Origin: Coriobacteriaceae bacterium AM48-5
GTDB taxonomy: Bacteria > Actinomycetota > Coriobacteriia > Coriobacteriales > Coriobacteriaceae
Assembly (NCBI GenBank): GCA_027669525.1
Contig: JAQEDJ010000039.1
Coordinates: 1 to 22,180 of the forward strand
DNA length: 22,180 nucleotides
Direction of reading: 5' to 3'
Both the position numbers and the translations under genes were made by a program. The notes under the pieces are model-generated. The model did no database searches. It was not told where the DNA came from and saw only the letters and a program-made list of their open reading frames with translations. Each line of letters opens with the position of its first letter. The stretch's first letter is position 1. Positions 7,632 through 15,823 of the stretch are shown here, piece after piece.

Positions 7632-8639
7632 ATGCACGCGGCTCGGTTAGGTGCTGGGACCGCAGCGGTCATCGCCGTTTTGGGCCTGAGCGGATGCGCG
7701 TTCAACCCGCTGTCTACGTTCACGACTCCCACGATCGACCAGATCGAGTACGAGACCGTCACGCCCGCGGTGTCGGATGATGCCCTGGTCACCCCCGGTA
7801 CCCTGACGGTTGCCCTCGATACCTCCGATGCGCCGCAGGCCATGCAGGGCGCTGACGGCGAGCTCACGGGGTATGCAGTCGACGCTGCCCGCGCCCTCGC
7901 AAGCCGCATGGGCCTTAAGGTCGCCTTTGTCGATGCGTCCTCGGCAGGTTCCGCGCTCGGTGACAAAAAGGCTGATATCTTTATCGGCGAGATCAACTCC
8001 ACGGATGGGGACGTTAGCTCGCTCGGCACCTGCCTGTACGATGCCGCTTCCGTGTTCGGTAAAACCAGCGATGGTGGGTCGCTGAGCGTTTCCACTGATA
8101 CCCTTAACACGTCTACTCTGGGTATCCAGATGTCCTCGGCCTCGCAGGAGGCGCTTGCTAAGCAGAGCATCACCGCCAACCAAAAGACTTACTCCAACAT
8201 CAACGAGTGCTTTGAGGCGCTCGAGTCCGGCGAGGTCGACTATGTGATCTGCGACTCCACGGCTGGCGGTTACCTTGCGCGACTGATGAGCGAGATCTCC
8301 TATGTCGGTGCGCTCGAGGCGCCCTCGACGCTTGGTGTTGCAGGCCTTTCGTCCAATGACGAACTGTGTCGTGCCGTGAGCGATGCCCTCGACGGTATTA
8401 CGGCCGACGGCACGCTCGAGGCGGTCCACTGCGTCTGGTACGGCACGATGCCCTACGACCTCACCACTAAGACGGTTTCGGGCGCTAACGTGCAGCCGGG
8501 CGACTCTGAGTCCAGCGAGACCACATCCTCCGGCAGCGAGTCCTCCGATTCCAACAATGAGACCGCATCCTCCGAGGACAAATCGTCCAGCCAGGAAGGC
8601 ACTATCACCGACGACGACATTAACAAACTCAATAGCTAG
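7632..8639 (+). CDS. Solute-binding lipoprotein, amino-acid ABC type (SBP family 3)
   Basis: The product of 335 residues has a lipoprotein signal peptide with lipobox LSGC (Cys22), so it is predicted to be anchored on the outer face of the membrane. The body follows the family 3 binding-protein pattern: TLTVALDTSDAPQAM, then DGELTGYAVDAARALASRMG, then KKADIFIGEI, and later a GEVDYVICDS segment. The last 50 or so residues are Ser/Glu/Asp-rich and disordered. The ATG at 7632 is preferred because GAGGGG lies eight bases before it; ATG 7614 is an alternative, and the open frame to 7233 would bury the signal peptide. No ABC permease or ATPase gene lies beside it, so the ligand is unknown and it may be an orphan receptor. 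Confidence 0.75.
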   Translation: MHAARLGAGTAAVIAVLGLSGCAFNPLSTFTTPTIDQIEYETVTPAVSDDALVTPGTLTVALDTSDAPQAMQGADGELTGYAVDAARALASRMGLKVAFVDASSAGSALGDKKADIFIGEINSTDGDVSSLGTCLYDAASVFGKTSDGGSLSVSTDTLNTSTLGIQMSSASQEALAKQSITANQKTYSNINECFEALESGEVDYVICDSTAGGYLARLMSEISYVGALEAPSTLGVAGLSSNDELCRAVSDALDGITADGTLEAVHCVWYGTMPYDLTTKTVSGANVQPGDSESSETTSSGSESSDSNNETASSEDKSSSQEGTITDDDINKLNS

Positions 8640-8705
8640 TTATTGCTAGGGGTGGTGTCTCCTATACGTTGGAAAGGAAACCTCTTCACGGTTTCAACAC
8701 GCACT

Positions 8706-8739
8706 GCCGGGCTTTCCCAATAGGGGAGTCCGGCTTTTT
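8706..8739 (+). terminator. Rho-independent terminator after the lipoprotein
   Basis: GCCGGGCTTTCCC pairs with GGGGAGTCCGGC around a short AATA loop, followed by TTTTT. Confidence 0.85.
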
Positions 8740-8811
8740 CATCCCTATAAAACCAGCAGGTCAAAGCCATTTTTCGGGACCAAATACAAAGCCGTCGGCT
8801 CCCTCCTATAG

Positions 8812-8835
8812 CGCACTTTGCCACGGAAAAGTGCG
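8812..8835. other. Small hairpin in the hpf upstream region
   Basis: CGCACTTT (8812-8819) and AAAGTGCG (8828-8835) form a perfect 8-bp stem. The region 8740-8956 otherwise shows no gene, and I see no convincing -35/-10 pair for hpf. Confidence 0.35.
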
Positions 8836-8956
8836 AGACTTCGGTATGCGGTATCAAGCAATCGTTATTCGGGTCTTTGAGAATCCGCGTGATTAAATGC
8901 ATGGCAATGGGTACATAGCCAGTACAGTAAGTCCCCGAGGCAGATTGGAGCCACGT

Positions 8957-9541
8957 ATGGATATCAAGGTTTCTGGACGCAAGACGACGGTAACCGATGC
9001 TCTGCGTGCGCATGTGGATGAGAAGATCGGCGAGGCGCTCAAGGTTTTCGATATCGAGCCCATGACGGTCGACGTTGTACTTCGCTATGAGAAGAACCCC
9101 TCGAACCCCAACCCGGCAATCGTCGAGGTTACGGTTCGTGCCCGCGGTTCGGTGATTCGCGTTGCCGAGCACGGTGCAGATATGTACGCCGCGATCGACC
9201 TCTCCGCCGATAAGGTCACCCGCCAGCTGCGTAAGTTCAAGACCAAGGTCGTGGACAACCGCCAGGGCGGTGCCAGCGCCGCGGATGTTGCGCCGGTCGA
9301 GCGCGTCGAGGATCTGGCCGACCTGCTGCTGCCCGAGGAAGAGGACGACCTGCTCGTCCGCGAGAAGGTTATCGACGTCACCCCGATGACTGAGGAGCAG
9401 GCGCTGGTGCAGACCGATCTGCTGGGTCACGACTTCTACGTGTTCGAGAACGCGACGACCGGCCTTATCAATGTGGTGTATCACCGTAAGAATGGTGGAT
9501 ATGGCATCATCAAGCCCCGCATCGAAACACTTGACGAGTAA
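8957..9541 (+). CDS. hpf: Ribosome hibernation promoting factor, long form
   Basis: HPF binds the 30S decoding region and, in the long form, pairs two 70S ribosomes into inactive 100S dimers during stress or starvation. The 194-residue product has the N-terminal S30AE domain (MDIKVSGRKTTVTDALRAHV through about residue 105), an acidic linker, and the C-terminal dimerisation domain (LLGHDFYVFENATTGLINVV, then RKNGGYGIIKP). The length fits the long form. The ATG at 8957 has GGAG six bases before it; an in-frame upstream ATG at 8897 lacks a ribosome-binding site. It appears to be a single-gene unit with a terminator on each side. Confidence 0.93.
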   Translation: MDIKVSGRKTTVTDALRAHVDEKIGEALKVFDIEPMTVDVVLRYEKNPSNPNPAIVEVTVRARGSVIRVAEHGADMYAAIDLSADKVTRQLRKFKTKVVDNRQGGASAADVAPVERVEDLADLLLPEEEDDLLVREKVIDVTPMTEEQALVQTDLLGHDFYVFENATTGLINVVYHRKNGGYGIIKPRIETLDE

Positions 9542-9546
9542 AATAC

Positions 9547-9566
9547 GTTAACTTGCATGAGTTAAC
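9547..9566. repeat. Short inverted repeat after hpf
   Basis: GTTAACT (9547-9553) and AGTTAAC (9560-9566) form a 7-bp palindrome next to the terminator. Role unknown. Confidence 0.4.
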
Positions 9567-9570
9567 GGTT

Positions 9571-9603
9571 GGCGGCCATCCCATGCGGGTGGTCGCCTTT
9601 TTT
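9571..9603 (+). terminator. Rho-independent terminator after hpf
   Basis: GGCGGCCATCCC pairs with GGGTGGTCGCC around ATGC, followed by a run of six T. Confidence 0.88.
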
Positions 9604-9621
9604 ACGTAAGGAGTCGCTTTG

Positions 9622-10573
9622 ATGGACAAGGCCGCATCCGCCGGTCATTCGGACCGTTGCCGCATCGTCGTCGATACCTGCTGCGACTTTAGCCCCGAGG
9701 TCGCTGCGAACCTCGATGTCGATATCTTGGGCTTCCCCTTTATCATCGATGGCGAGGAGCGCACGGACGATATCTGGTCGAGCATGAGCCTAAGGAGTTC
9801 TACGACCGCATGCGCGCCGGTGCCCGCGTGTCCACCTCGGCTGTGTCGCTCGGTCGCTATATCGAGTTCTTTACCGAGTGCGCCAAAGAGGGCACGCCCA
9901 CGGTCTACCTGTGCTTTACCTCGGCGCTGTCGTCGAGCTACAACTCCGCGTGCCAGGCGGCAGATGCCGTGCGCGTCGAGTATCCCGATTTTGAGCTGTA
10001 TGTGGTCGACAACGCTCTGCCCTGTGCGACCGGCGAGCTCTTGGCGCTCGAGGCCGTGCGCCAGCGTTCGGCGGGGCTGACCGCCAAGCAGCTGGTCGAT
10101 TGGGCAAACGAGGCAAAGACCTACGTCCACGGCTACTTTACGCTCGAGAGCTTCGATGCGCTGGCTGCCGGCGGCCGCATTCCGCCCGCGGCGGCACAGC
10201 TCACGGCAAAGCTCGACGTCAAACCCGAGCTGTCTTACGACCTGGCCGGCTCGCTGTCGCTGATCGGCGTCAACCGCGGTCGCAAGAAGGCACTCAAGTC
10301 CATCCTCAAGTCGTTCCGCGAGAACTATGTGCCCGATCGCACCATGCCCATCGCCATTATGACTGCCGATGCCGAGAAGGATGGTGACTGGCTCGAGGCC
10401 GCCGTTCGCAAGGAGGAGGCTGCGCCGACGTCACGATCATCCGCAGCTCCGTGGGCCCCACCATTGGCTCGCACGTGGGCCCCGGCATGGTGGCACTTGC
10501 GTTTTGGGGCAAGAACCGCGCCGAGAAAGCCTCGCTTTCCGACCGCATCGCGCGCCGTGTGCGCGGTGAGTAG
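9622..10573 (+). CDS. DegV family fatty-acid-binding protein (two frameshifts)
   Basis: DegV/FakB proteins bind a fatty acid and, in Firmicutes, present it to a fatty acid kinase. The start at 9622 follows AAGGAG by eight bases. Family features are RIVVDTCCDFSPE near the N-terminus, ARVSTSAVS, CFTSALSSSYNSA, and AGGRIPPAAA, and the tail SVGPTIGSHVGPGMVALAFWG, a hallmark of the family. Two single-base losses break it: ATCTGG-TCGAG at 9777 (GGGTCGAG expected) and GAGGAGGCTGC at 10418 (GAGGAGGGCTGC expected). With both repaired the protein is about 317 residues and runs to the TAG at 10571. The kinase partner is not in the window. Confidence 0.85.
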
Positions 10574-10665
10574 ACAGGCGCTACGACCACAGGCGCCCCG
10601 CAGCTCAAGCTCCGGCGCTGAGTATTCAACCTGGTAACAACACCCAACCCAAAAGGAAAGGTTTC

Positions 10666-11745
10666 ATGGCAAACAAGCTCTCTGTCGCATTTATCGGCAC
10701 CGGAATCATGGGTGCCCCCATCGCCGGCCACATCCTGGATGCCGGCTATCCCGTCACGGTCAACAACCGCACCAAGTCCAAGGCTGCAGCGCTCGTTGAG
10801 CGCGGTGCCGCCTGGGCCGATATGCCGGCAGATGCCGTGGCTAACGCCGATGTCGTCTTTACCATGGTGGGCTATCCCTCCGAGGTTGAGGAGCTCTACC
10901 TGGCGGGCGACGGCCTGCTCGCGTGCACCAAGCCGGGCGCGGTCTTGATCGACCTCACCACGAGCTCGCCCGAGCTCGCCCGTGACATTGCCGAGGCCGC
11001 CCAGGTTTCTGGTCGCATGGCGTTTGACTGCCCCGTCACCGGCGGCGAGTCTGGTGCTATCGCCGGCACGCTTACGGCTATCGTGGGCGCCACCGAGAAC
11101 GACATCGCGCCGGTCCGCGACATCCTTGCCACCTTCGCGGCCAACATCTGCTGCTTCGACGGCGCCGGCAAGGGCCAGGCTGCCAAGCTCGCCAACCAGG
11201 TGTCGCTGGGCGCCTGCATGGTCGGCATGGCAGACGCCATGGCATTTGCCGAGCTGAGCGGCCTTGACCTGGAGAAGACCCGCCAGATGATTCTGGGCGG
11301 CACCGGCAAGTCCGGCGCCATGGAGAGCCTGGCCCCCAAGGCGCTCGACGGCGACTACAAGCCCGGCTTTATGGTCGAGCATTTCATTAAGGACCTGCGC
11401 TTGGCGCTCGCCTATGCCGACGACCGCGAGCTTGCGCTGCCCGGCGCCGACGTGGCCTTTACGCTCTACGACATGCTCGACGCCATCGGTGGTGCCAAGC
11501 TGGGCACCCAGGCCATCACGGTCCTCTATAAGGAGGAGGCCGACGCCATCGCCGCCGGTCTGGACTGGTCGAAGTATCGTCCCGAGGAACACGGTGCTCA
11601 CGAGGAAGGCTGCGGTTGCGGCGAGCATGGTGACGACCACGAGTGCGGTTGCGGACACCACCACGGCGAGGACCACGAGTGCTGCGGCGGCCATGCCCAT
11701 GACGACGGTCACGAGTGCTGCTGCGGCCACCATCACGGGGAGTAG
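10666..11745 (+). CDS. NAD(P)-dependent beta-hydroxyacid dehydrogenase with His/Cys-rich tail
   Basis: A member of the 3-hydroxyisobutyrate/6-phosphogluconate dehydrogenase superfamily, reducing a short aldehyde or keto-acid substrate that cannot be named. The Rossmann motif is GTGIMG (11-16), followed by NNRT (33-36), which favours NADP. The substrate-site signature DCPVTGGESGAIAGTL (121-136) and catalytic Lys174 with Asn177 are present. The usual family length is about 290-300. Here residues 307-359 form an extra tail of 53 residues with 14 His and 9 Cys, built of near-repeats such as DHECGCGHHHGED and GHECCCGHHHGE, likely to bind Zn, Ni or Cu. AAAGGAAAGG precedes the ATG. The next gene starts five bases after its stop. 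Confidence 0.88.
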   Translation: MANKLSVAFIGTGIMGAPIAGHILDAGYPVTVNNRTKSKAAALVERGAAWADMPADAVANADVVFTMVGYPSEVEELYLAGDGLLACTKPGAVLIDLTTSSPELARDIAEAAQVSGRMAFDCPVTGGESGAIAGTLTAIVGATENDIAPVRDILATFAANICCFDGAGKGQAAKLANQVSLGACMVGMADAMAFAELSGLDLEKTRQMILGGTGKSGAMESLAPKALDGDYKPGFMVEHFIKDLRLALAYADDRELALPGADVAFTLYDMLDAIGGAKLGTQAITVLYKEEADAIAAGLDWSKYRPEEHGAHEEGCGCGEHGDDHECGCGHHHGEDHECCGGHAHDDGHECCCGHHHGE

Positions 11746-11750
11746 CGCCC

Positions 11751-12179
11751 ATGAGCTGGACGTTCGTGGTGCTTGCGCTGGTGCTCTTTCTCTTTGCGAT
11801 ATACATCGGCTTTCTGTGCGGCCAGTGGGCGTGCGAAAAGCGCGTCATCACCAAGCGCGACTACTGGATCGCCAACTTTGCAGGAGCGGCGGCAGTCGTC
11901 CTGCTGACCTGGGTGTTCTCGCTGTTCCCGCTGGTGCAGTTTGCGCCGATCGGCTGGCTCGGTGGCTTTATCGCCGGCCTTAAGATGAGCTTTGGCGAGT
12001 CCGTCGGTCCGTGGCGCAAGCACGACGAGGTCTTTAACGTCAACAAGGCTCATCGAGCCGCCGCCGACGCGGGCGATGCCGAGGAACGCCGCCGTGCACG
12101 TCGCAATGGCGCGGCCGACCGACAGCTCATCTCGGTCACCGATGACAGCAAGGGTGCTGGCAAGCACGCCAAGAAATAA
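11751..12179 (+). CDS. Small membrane protein, unknown function
   Basis: The 142-residue product has a first membrane helix (about 3-22), a short basic loop, a second (about 42-62) and a third (about 65-80). A charged cytoplasmic tail rich in Arg, Asp and Lys ends the protein. I do not recognise a family. The ATG at 11751 lies right behind the dehydrogenase stop, with GGGGAG as ribosome-binding site, so it is translated from the same message as its neighbours. A role in the membrane next to the dehydrogenase or the following HEAT-like protein is possible but not shown. Confidence 0.7.
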   Translation: MSWTFVVLALVLFLFAIYIGFLCGQWACEKRVITKRDYWIANFAGAAAVVLLTWVFSLFPLVQFAPIGWLGGFIAGLKMSFGESVGPWRKHDEVFNVNKAHRAAADAGDAEERRRARRNGAADRQLISVTDDSKGAGKHAKK

Positions 12180-12194
12180 AAAGAAGAGGTAACT

Positions 12195-12893
12195 ATGGCA
12201 GAAAACAAAGACGAACAGCTCACCGACGAGGAGCTGGCACAGCTCCAGCTGGCAGAGGAGAACGAGAACGCCGTCGATCGACTGGTCCAGGAGCTCGGCT
12301 GCCCCACGCGCCGCATCCGCCAGTTTGCCGCCCGCGTGCTGCACCTGCTTGCCGAGCGCGATCCGCAGCGCGTCGAGCCCTGCGTACCCGCGCTGATCGA
12401 GGCGCTCGACCGCCCCGAGGCGCAGACCCGCTGGGAGGCCCTCGATGCCCTGACGGCGCTCGCCACCACCTGCCCCGAGCAGATGGAGGACGCCTTTGAG
12501 GGTGCCGAGACCGCGCTGTTCGACGAGATCTCCTCCACGCTGCGCTATGCCGCCTTCCGCCTGCTGTGCGTGTGGGGTGCCACGAGTGTCGAGCGTTCGC
12601 GCGAGGCTTGGCCCATCCTGGACGAGGCCATCCAGTGCTACCACGGCGACCTTGAGTATCGCGACATGCTCGGTTGCCTGTACGAGTTTTGCCAGGGCGA
12701 GATCGACGCCGAGGTCGCAGAGAAGCTTGCGCTGCGCCTTAAGTTCGATGCCGAGAACGGTAAGGGCAGCTATCTCAAGGCCCGTTCGAGCGAGATTTGC
12801 GAAATGCTTGTTAAACGTTTTGGCCTGGATCTCTCCAAAAAGAAGAAGCGTGCTAGCGTTAAAAAATCTGACGACGCCGAAGACGAGGAGTAA
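12195..12893 (+). CDS. HEAT-repeat-like helical protein
   Basis: The 232-residue product is helical throughout, with repeated helix pairs such as RRIRQFAARVLHLLAE, VPALIEALDRPEAQTRWEAL and LRYAAFRLLCVWGA, the pattern of HEAT or armadillo repeats, which act as binding scaffolds. The start is acidic and the end is a Lys/Asp tail. The ribosome-binding site GAGG precedes the ATG. It lies 15 bases after the membrane protein and 7 before icd. I cannot name a partner; the family assignment is from the helical pattern only. Confidence 0.6.
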   Translation: MAENKDEQLTDEELAQLQLAEENENAVDRLVQELGCPTRRIRQFAARVLHLLAERDPQRVEPCVPALIEALDRPEAQTRWEALDALTALATTCPEQMEDAFEGAETALFDEISSTLRYAAFRLLCVWGATSVERSREAWPILDEAIQCYHGDLEYRDMLGCLYEFCQGEIDAEVAEKLALRLKFDAENGKGSYLKARSSEICEMLVKRFGLDLSKKKKRASVKKSDDAEDEE

Positions 12894-12899
12894 CAGATT

Positions 12900-13985
12900 A
12901 TGGCGCACGATGTAGTCCTGATTCCCGGTGACGGTATCGGTCCCGAGATTACGCAGGCCATGCGCCGCGTGGTCGAGGCCACCGGTGTCCAGATCAATTG
13001 GAACGTCCAGGAGGCCGGCGCCGGCGTCATGGACGAGTTTGGCACGCCGCTGCCCCAACATGTGCTCGATGCGGTTGCCGAGACTAAGGTCGCCATCAAG
13101 GGGCCCATCACCACGCCGGTCGGCACGGGTTTCCGCAGCGTCAATGTTGCTCTGCGTAAGCACTTCGATCTGTACGCCTGCGTGCGCCCCTGCCTGTCGC
13201 AGCCGGGCGACGGCTCGCGCTTCCGCGACGTTGACCTGGTCATCGTGCGCGAGAACACCGAGGACCTCTACGCCGGCATCGAGTTCGACGAGGGCGCAGC
13301 CGAGGTCGAGGAGCTCTCACAGCTTGTCGAGCGCTCGGGTCAGAAGACCTTTGCCGCCGATTCCGCCATCTCGATCAAGCCCATCTCCATCGCCAAGAGC
13401 CGCCGCATTGTGGAGTACGCCTTTGAGTACGCCCGCCGTTGCGGCCGCAAAAAGGTGACGGCCGTGCACAAGGCCAACATCATGAAGGCAACCGACGGCC
13501 TGTTCCTGCGCGTTGCGCGCGAGGTGGCCGCGGGCTATCCCGACATCGAGTTCAACGACAAGATCGTCGACGCTACCTGCATGGGCCTGGTTCAGAACCC
13601 CAACGACTTCGATGTCCTGGTGCTGCCCAACCTGTACGGCGACATCGTGAGCGACCTGTGCGCCGGCCTGGTGGGCGGCTTAGGGATGGCCCCCGGCTCC
13701 AACATCGGTGCCGACTGCGCCATTTTTGAGGCAACGCACGGTTCGGCACCCGATATCGCTGGCCAGGATATCGCCAACCCCACGGCCGAGATCCTCTCTG
13801 CTGCAATGATGCTCGACCACCTGGGCGAGAACGATGCTGCCAATCGCATTCGTGCCGCCGTATCTGCCACGCTCGACGAGGGCGAGCAGGTTACCGGTGA
13901 CGTGCGTCGTGCCCAGACCGGCTCCGTTGAGGGCGCTGTGGGCACGCAGGCCTTTGCCGATGCCGTTATCGCGCACCTGGCCTAA
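12900..13985 (+). CDS. icd: Isocitrate dehydrogenase, NAD-dependent type
   Basis: Converts isocitrate to 2-oxoglutarate and CO2, supplying carbon for glutamate. The 361-residue product begins [15 protein letters not shown], contains [11 protein letters not shown], the substrate Arg cluster in the centre, and [15 protein letters not shown] (280-294). The Asp285-Ile286 pair in place of the Lys-Tyr of NADP enzymes indicates NAD specificity; this is inference from known IDH cofactor determinants. The length matches short bacterial/mitochondrial-like IDHs, and the protein is also related to isopropylmalate dehydrogenase, from which the motif set separates it less strictly. It is the last gene of the run 9622-13985 and ends before a terminator. 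Confidence 0.85.
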   Translation: MAHDVVLIPGDGIGPEITQAMRRVVEATGVQINWNVQEAGAGVMDEFGTPLPQHVLDAVAETKVAIKGPITTPVGTGFRSVNVALRKHFDLYACVRPCLSQPGDGSRFRDVDLVIVRENTEDLYAGIEFDEGAAEVEELSQLVERSGQKTFAADSAISIKPISIAKSRRIVEYAFEYARRCGRKKVTAVHKANIMKATDGLFLRVAREVAAGYPDIEFNDKIVDATCMGLVQNPNDFDVLVLPNLYGDIVSDLCAGLVGGLGMAPGSNIGADCAIFEATHGSAPDIAGQDIANPTAEILSAAMMLDHLGENDAANRIRAAVSATLDEGEQVTGDVRRAQTGSVEGAVGTQAFADAVIAHLA

Positions 13986-14044
13986 GGCATGCAGACTGCA
14001 AACGCCTAAATAGTACTTAAGTGTTTGCGTATAACCTGAGAATC

Positions 14045-14073
14045 AATACGCCCGGCGCTCTGTCGGGCGTATT
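14045..14073 (+). terminator. Hairpin terminator after icd
   Basis: AATACGCCCG and CGGGCGTATT form a perfect 10-bp stem around a nine-base loop, followed by CTATT. The weak T-tract lowers confidence. Confidence 0.6.
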
Positions 14074-14111
14074 CTATTGCGGACTATGTTTCCTAACAAG
14101 GAGTAACTGAT

Positions 14112-15194
14112 ATGGGTCTGATTCAAAAGAAGGACGAGAAGGACGAGATCGATGGCATCCAGATCATCGAGCGCGGCGAAGGCCCCGACGGTGACGAGGA
14201 CGAGAAGATCGACCTGGTCGCCGGTACGTCTGCCGAGCACATTGCCGCCGGCACGACCGCCGAGGAAGAGGACGCTCGCCTGGAGGCAAAGATCGCCGCG
14301 GACGCCGCCGACGAGAACCTCATGCCCGAGGAACAGGACGAGGACGACTCCGATACGGACGACCATGCATCCAAGCACAAGAAGACGATGATTGCCGCCT
14401 TTGTGGTCGCTATCGTGATCGCTGCTGTAGTCGGCTTCTTTATTGGCAATGGCGGCTTTGGCGGCAAGGGCGTCGGCTCGTCGACCCTGACCGAGGATCA
14501 GCTCGATTCGACCGTGGCAAGCTATAGCTACAACGGTAAGAAGAGCGACATCACCGCGCGCGAGGCCATCGAGAGCCAGTACAGCTTGGATACCGTCAAG
14601 GATAGCGATGGTAACTACACGGCTCCTTCTGCCGACGTCATCCTGTCCTACGTGCGCAACAAGATTCTGCTCGATGCTGCCGAGGACGAGGGCATTACCG
14701 TCTCTTCTAAGGAGATGAAGAAGTACGCCGAGGATTCTATCGGCACTTCTGACTACGACACCATGGCCAAGCAGTACGGCGTGTCCAAGGACCAGGCCAA
14801 GCAGATCGTCCGCCAGTCCGCGACGCTGCAGAAACTCTACAAGAAGAAGGTCGGCGACAGCTCCGCAAACATGCCGACCGCCCCGACCGAGCCTGCTGAC
14901 GGCAACGAGGAGACCGCGAGCAAGGACTACGCCGATTACATCATCAACCTTGCCGGTGACGAGTGGGATAGCTCTAAGGGCACCTGGAAGGACGAGAACG
15001 GCACCTATGCTAAGGCCTTCGCCGACGATGCCTTTACCGCCGATAGCGCCACCTATAAGCAGGCCATGACCGCCTATTACACTGCTTACCAGCAGTATTC
15101 TTCGCAGGCTTCGAGCGCCAGCTCCAAGTGGACCGAGTATGCCAACGGCCTGTACGCCAAGGCCAACATCAGCATCTACGGCCTGTTTGCGTAA
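14112..15194 (+). CDS. Membrane-anchored SurA-N-like chaperone protein
   Basis: A 360-residue protein with a highly acidic cytoplasmic N-terminus of about 95 residues, one membrane helix (MIAAFVVAIVIAAVVGFFIG), and an outer domain. Within the latter, ILSYVRNKILLDAAEDEGITVSSKEMKKYAED followed by a DYDTMAKQYGVSKDQAK stretch resembles the SurA/trigger-factor N-terminal helical fold used to hold unfolded secreted proteins. No PPIase domain follows. The end is rich in Ser, Tyr and Ala. AAGGAG lies before the ATG. It is a single-gene unit with its own terminator at 15238. The function is inferred from that fold only. Confidence 0.6.
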   Translation: MGLIQKKDEKDEIDGIQIIERGEGPDGDEDEKIDLVAGTSAEHIAAGTTAEEEDARLEAKIAADAADENLMPEEQDEDDSDTDDHASKHKKTMIAAFVVAIVIAAVVGFFIGNGGFGGKGVGSSTLTEDQLDSTVASYSYNGKKSDITAREAIESQYSLDTVKDSDGNYTAPSADVILSYVRNKILLDAAEDEGITVSSKEMKKYAEDSIGTSDYDTMAKQYGVSKDQAKQIVRQSATLQKLYKKKVGDSSANMPTAPTEPADGNEETASKDYADYIINLAGDEWDSSKGTWKDENGTYAKAFADDAFTADSATYKQAMTAYYTAYQQYSSQASSASSKWTEYANGLYAKANISIYGLFA

Positions 15195-15237
15195 GATCTG
15201 TCTGCACTACTGCGCGCTAACCGATCTACCTGATTAC

Positions 15238-15272
15238 GCCCGCCAGAACGACAACGTTCTGGCGGGCTTTTT
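15238..15272 (+). terminator. Rho-independent terminator
   Basis: A perfect 13-bp stem (GCCCGCCAGAACG with CGTTCTGGCGGGC) around ACAA, followed by five T. It ends the 14112 gene. The stretch 15273-15363 shows nothing I can name. Confidence 0.93.
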
Positions 15273-15363
15273 GCTACCGAAAGCACTGGGGTAGGCCCCG
15301 CGCCCGCGCAAGTGCTTCATCGAGTCTCCCCAATTCATCTAGGAAAAGGCTGCAAACGATTGC

Positions 15364-15407
15364 AAATTATCGGTGAACGGTCGAAAACTACCGTTCACCG
15401 ATAATTT
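15364..15407. repeat. Perfect 18-bp inverted repeat upstream of the PTS operon
   Basis: AAATTATCGGTGAACGGT (15364-15381) is the exact reverse complement of 15390-15407 around an eight-base loop. CGGTGAACGGTC in it nearly recurs as CGGTAAACGGTC at 15589-15600. It may be an operator or a bidirectional stem-loop; no T-run follows. Confidence 0.75.
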
Positions 15408-15410
15408 CTA

Positions 15411-15430
15411 AACTGGTTCTAACTGGTATT
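15411..15430 (+). promoter_or_regulatory. Tandem half-sites for a GntR regulator
   Basis: AACTGGTTCT and AACTGGTATT are adjacent 10-base units, each with the ACTGGT half-site seen in the operator in front of agaS, spaced one helical turn apart. Confidence 0.4.
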
Positions 15431-15550
15431 AAGTCAAAAAGACCAATTCACAAATCTTCACAATGACCTGCATTTTTTCTACACGCTATATTTAGCCACC
15501 CTGCGCTGTTCAGACACGAAAACAGTCGTGATCTTTCGCCAAATCATTTC

Positions 15551-15568
15551 GAAACGGTTTCAAAACCG
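15551..15568. promoter_or_regulatory. Overlapping palindromes, possible operator
   Basis: GAAACGGTTTC (15551-15561) overlaps the palindrome CGGTTTCAAAACCG (15555-15568). The form resembles LacI/CcpA-type catabolite sites, so carbon-source control is possible; no such regulator is in the window. Confidence 0.35.
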
Positions 15569-15671
15569 CAGGTAGAAGTGTTAACGAGCGGTAAACGGTC
15601 GATTTATCGCCGTGAGCGGTGCAAAAACGTTTTACTGTTTGAATCAACGAAAGCGACCTCTTCTGGGGTGA

Positions 15672-15677
15672 TATAGT
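15672..15677 (+). promoter_or_regulatory. Probable -10 of the PTS operon
   Basis: TATAGT lies 17 bases before the GntR operator at 15694. No clear -35 is seen, as is usual for promoters needing an activator; the call is tentative. Confidence 0.35.
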
Positions 15678-15693
15678 GACAACAACACGTCAC

Positions 15694-15707
15694 GTGGTTA
15701 CTACCAG
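15694..15707. promoter_or_regulatory. GntR-type operator before EIIA
   Basis: GTGGTTACTACCAG shares the 13-base core TGGTTACTACCAG exactly with the site at 19983-19996 in front of agaS and resembles the ACTGGTCTAGACCA pattern of DasR/NagR. Lying just after the likely -10, it could block transcription. A further ACCACTGGT follows at 15715-15723. Confidence 0.65.
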
Positions 15708-15770
15708 TTTAGAAACCACTGGTCTTCAAAGAACGCTTTCCAAGAAGCTTTAAGGGCGAGCGCCCGCTGG

Positions 15771-15815
15771 CTTCCGAAAATCATCGGACTCAGATCGTAC
15801 ATACCTTCGGAAGGG
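15771..15815 (+). promoter_or_regulatory. Possible hairpin over the EIIA ribosome-binding site
   Basis: CTTCCGAA (15771-15778) pairs with TTCGGAAG (15806-15813), which overlaps GGAAGGG (15809-15815), the ribosome-binding site eight bases before the EIIA start. The 27-base loop makes the stem only moderately stable. Confidence 0.35.
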
Positions 15816-15823
15816 AAATTTGA

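Noticed and set aside
10357..11736. 459-codon open frame on the minus strand
   Set aside because: A shadow of the dehydrogenase gene, produced by high third-position GC.
11733..13163. 476-codon open frame on the minus strand
   Set aside because: Opposite the membrane protein, HEAT-like gene and icd; no motif, no ribosome-binding site, and it spans three real genes.
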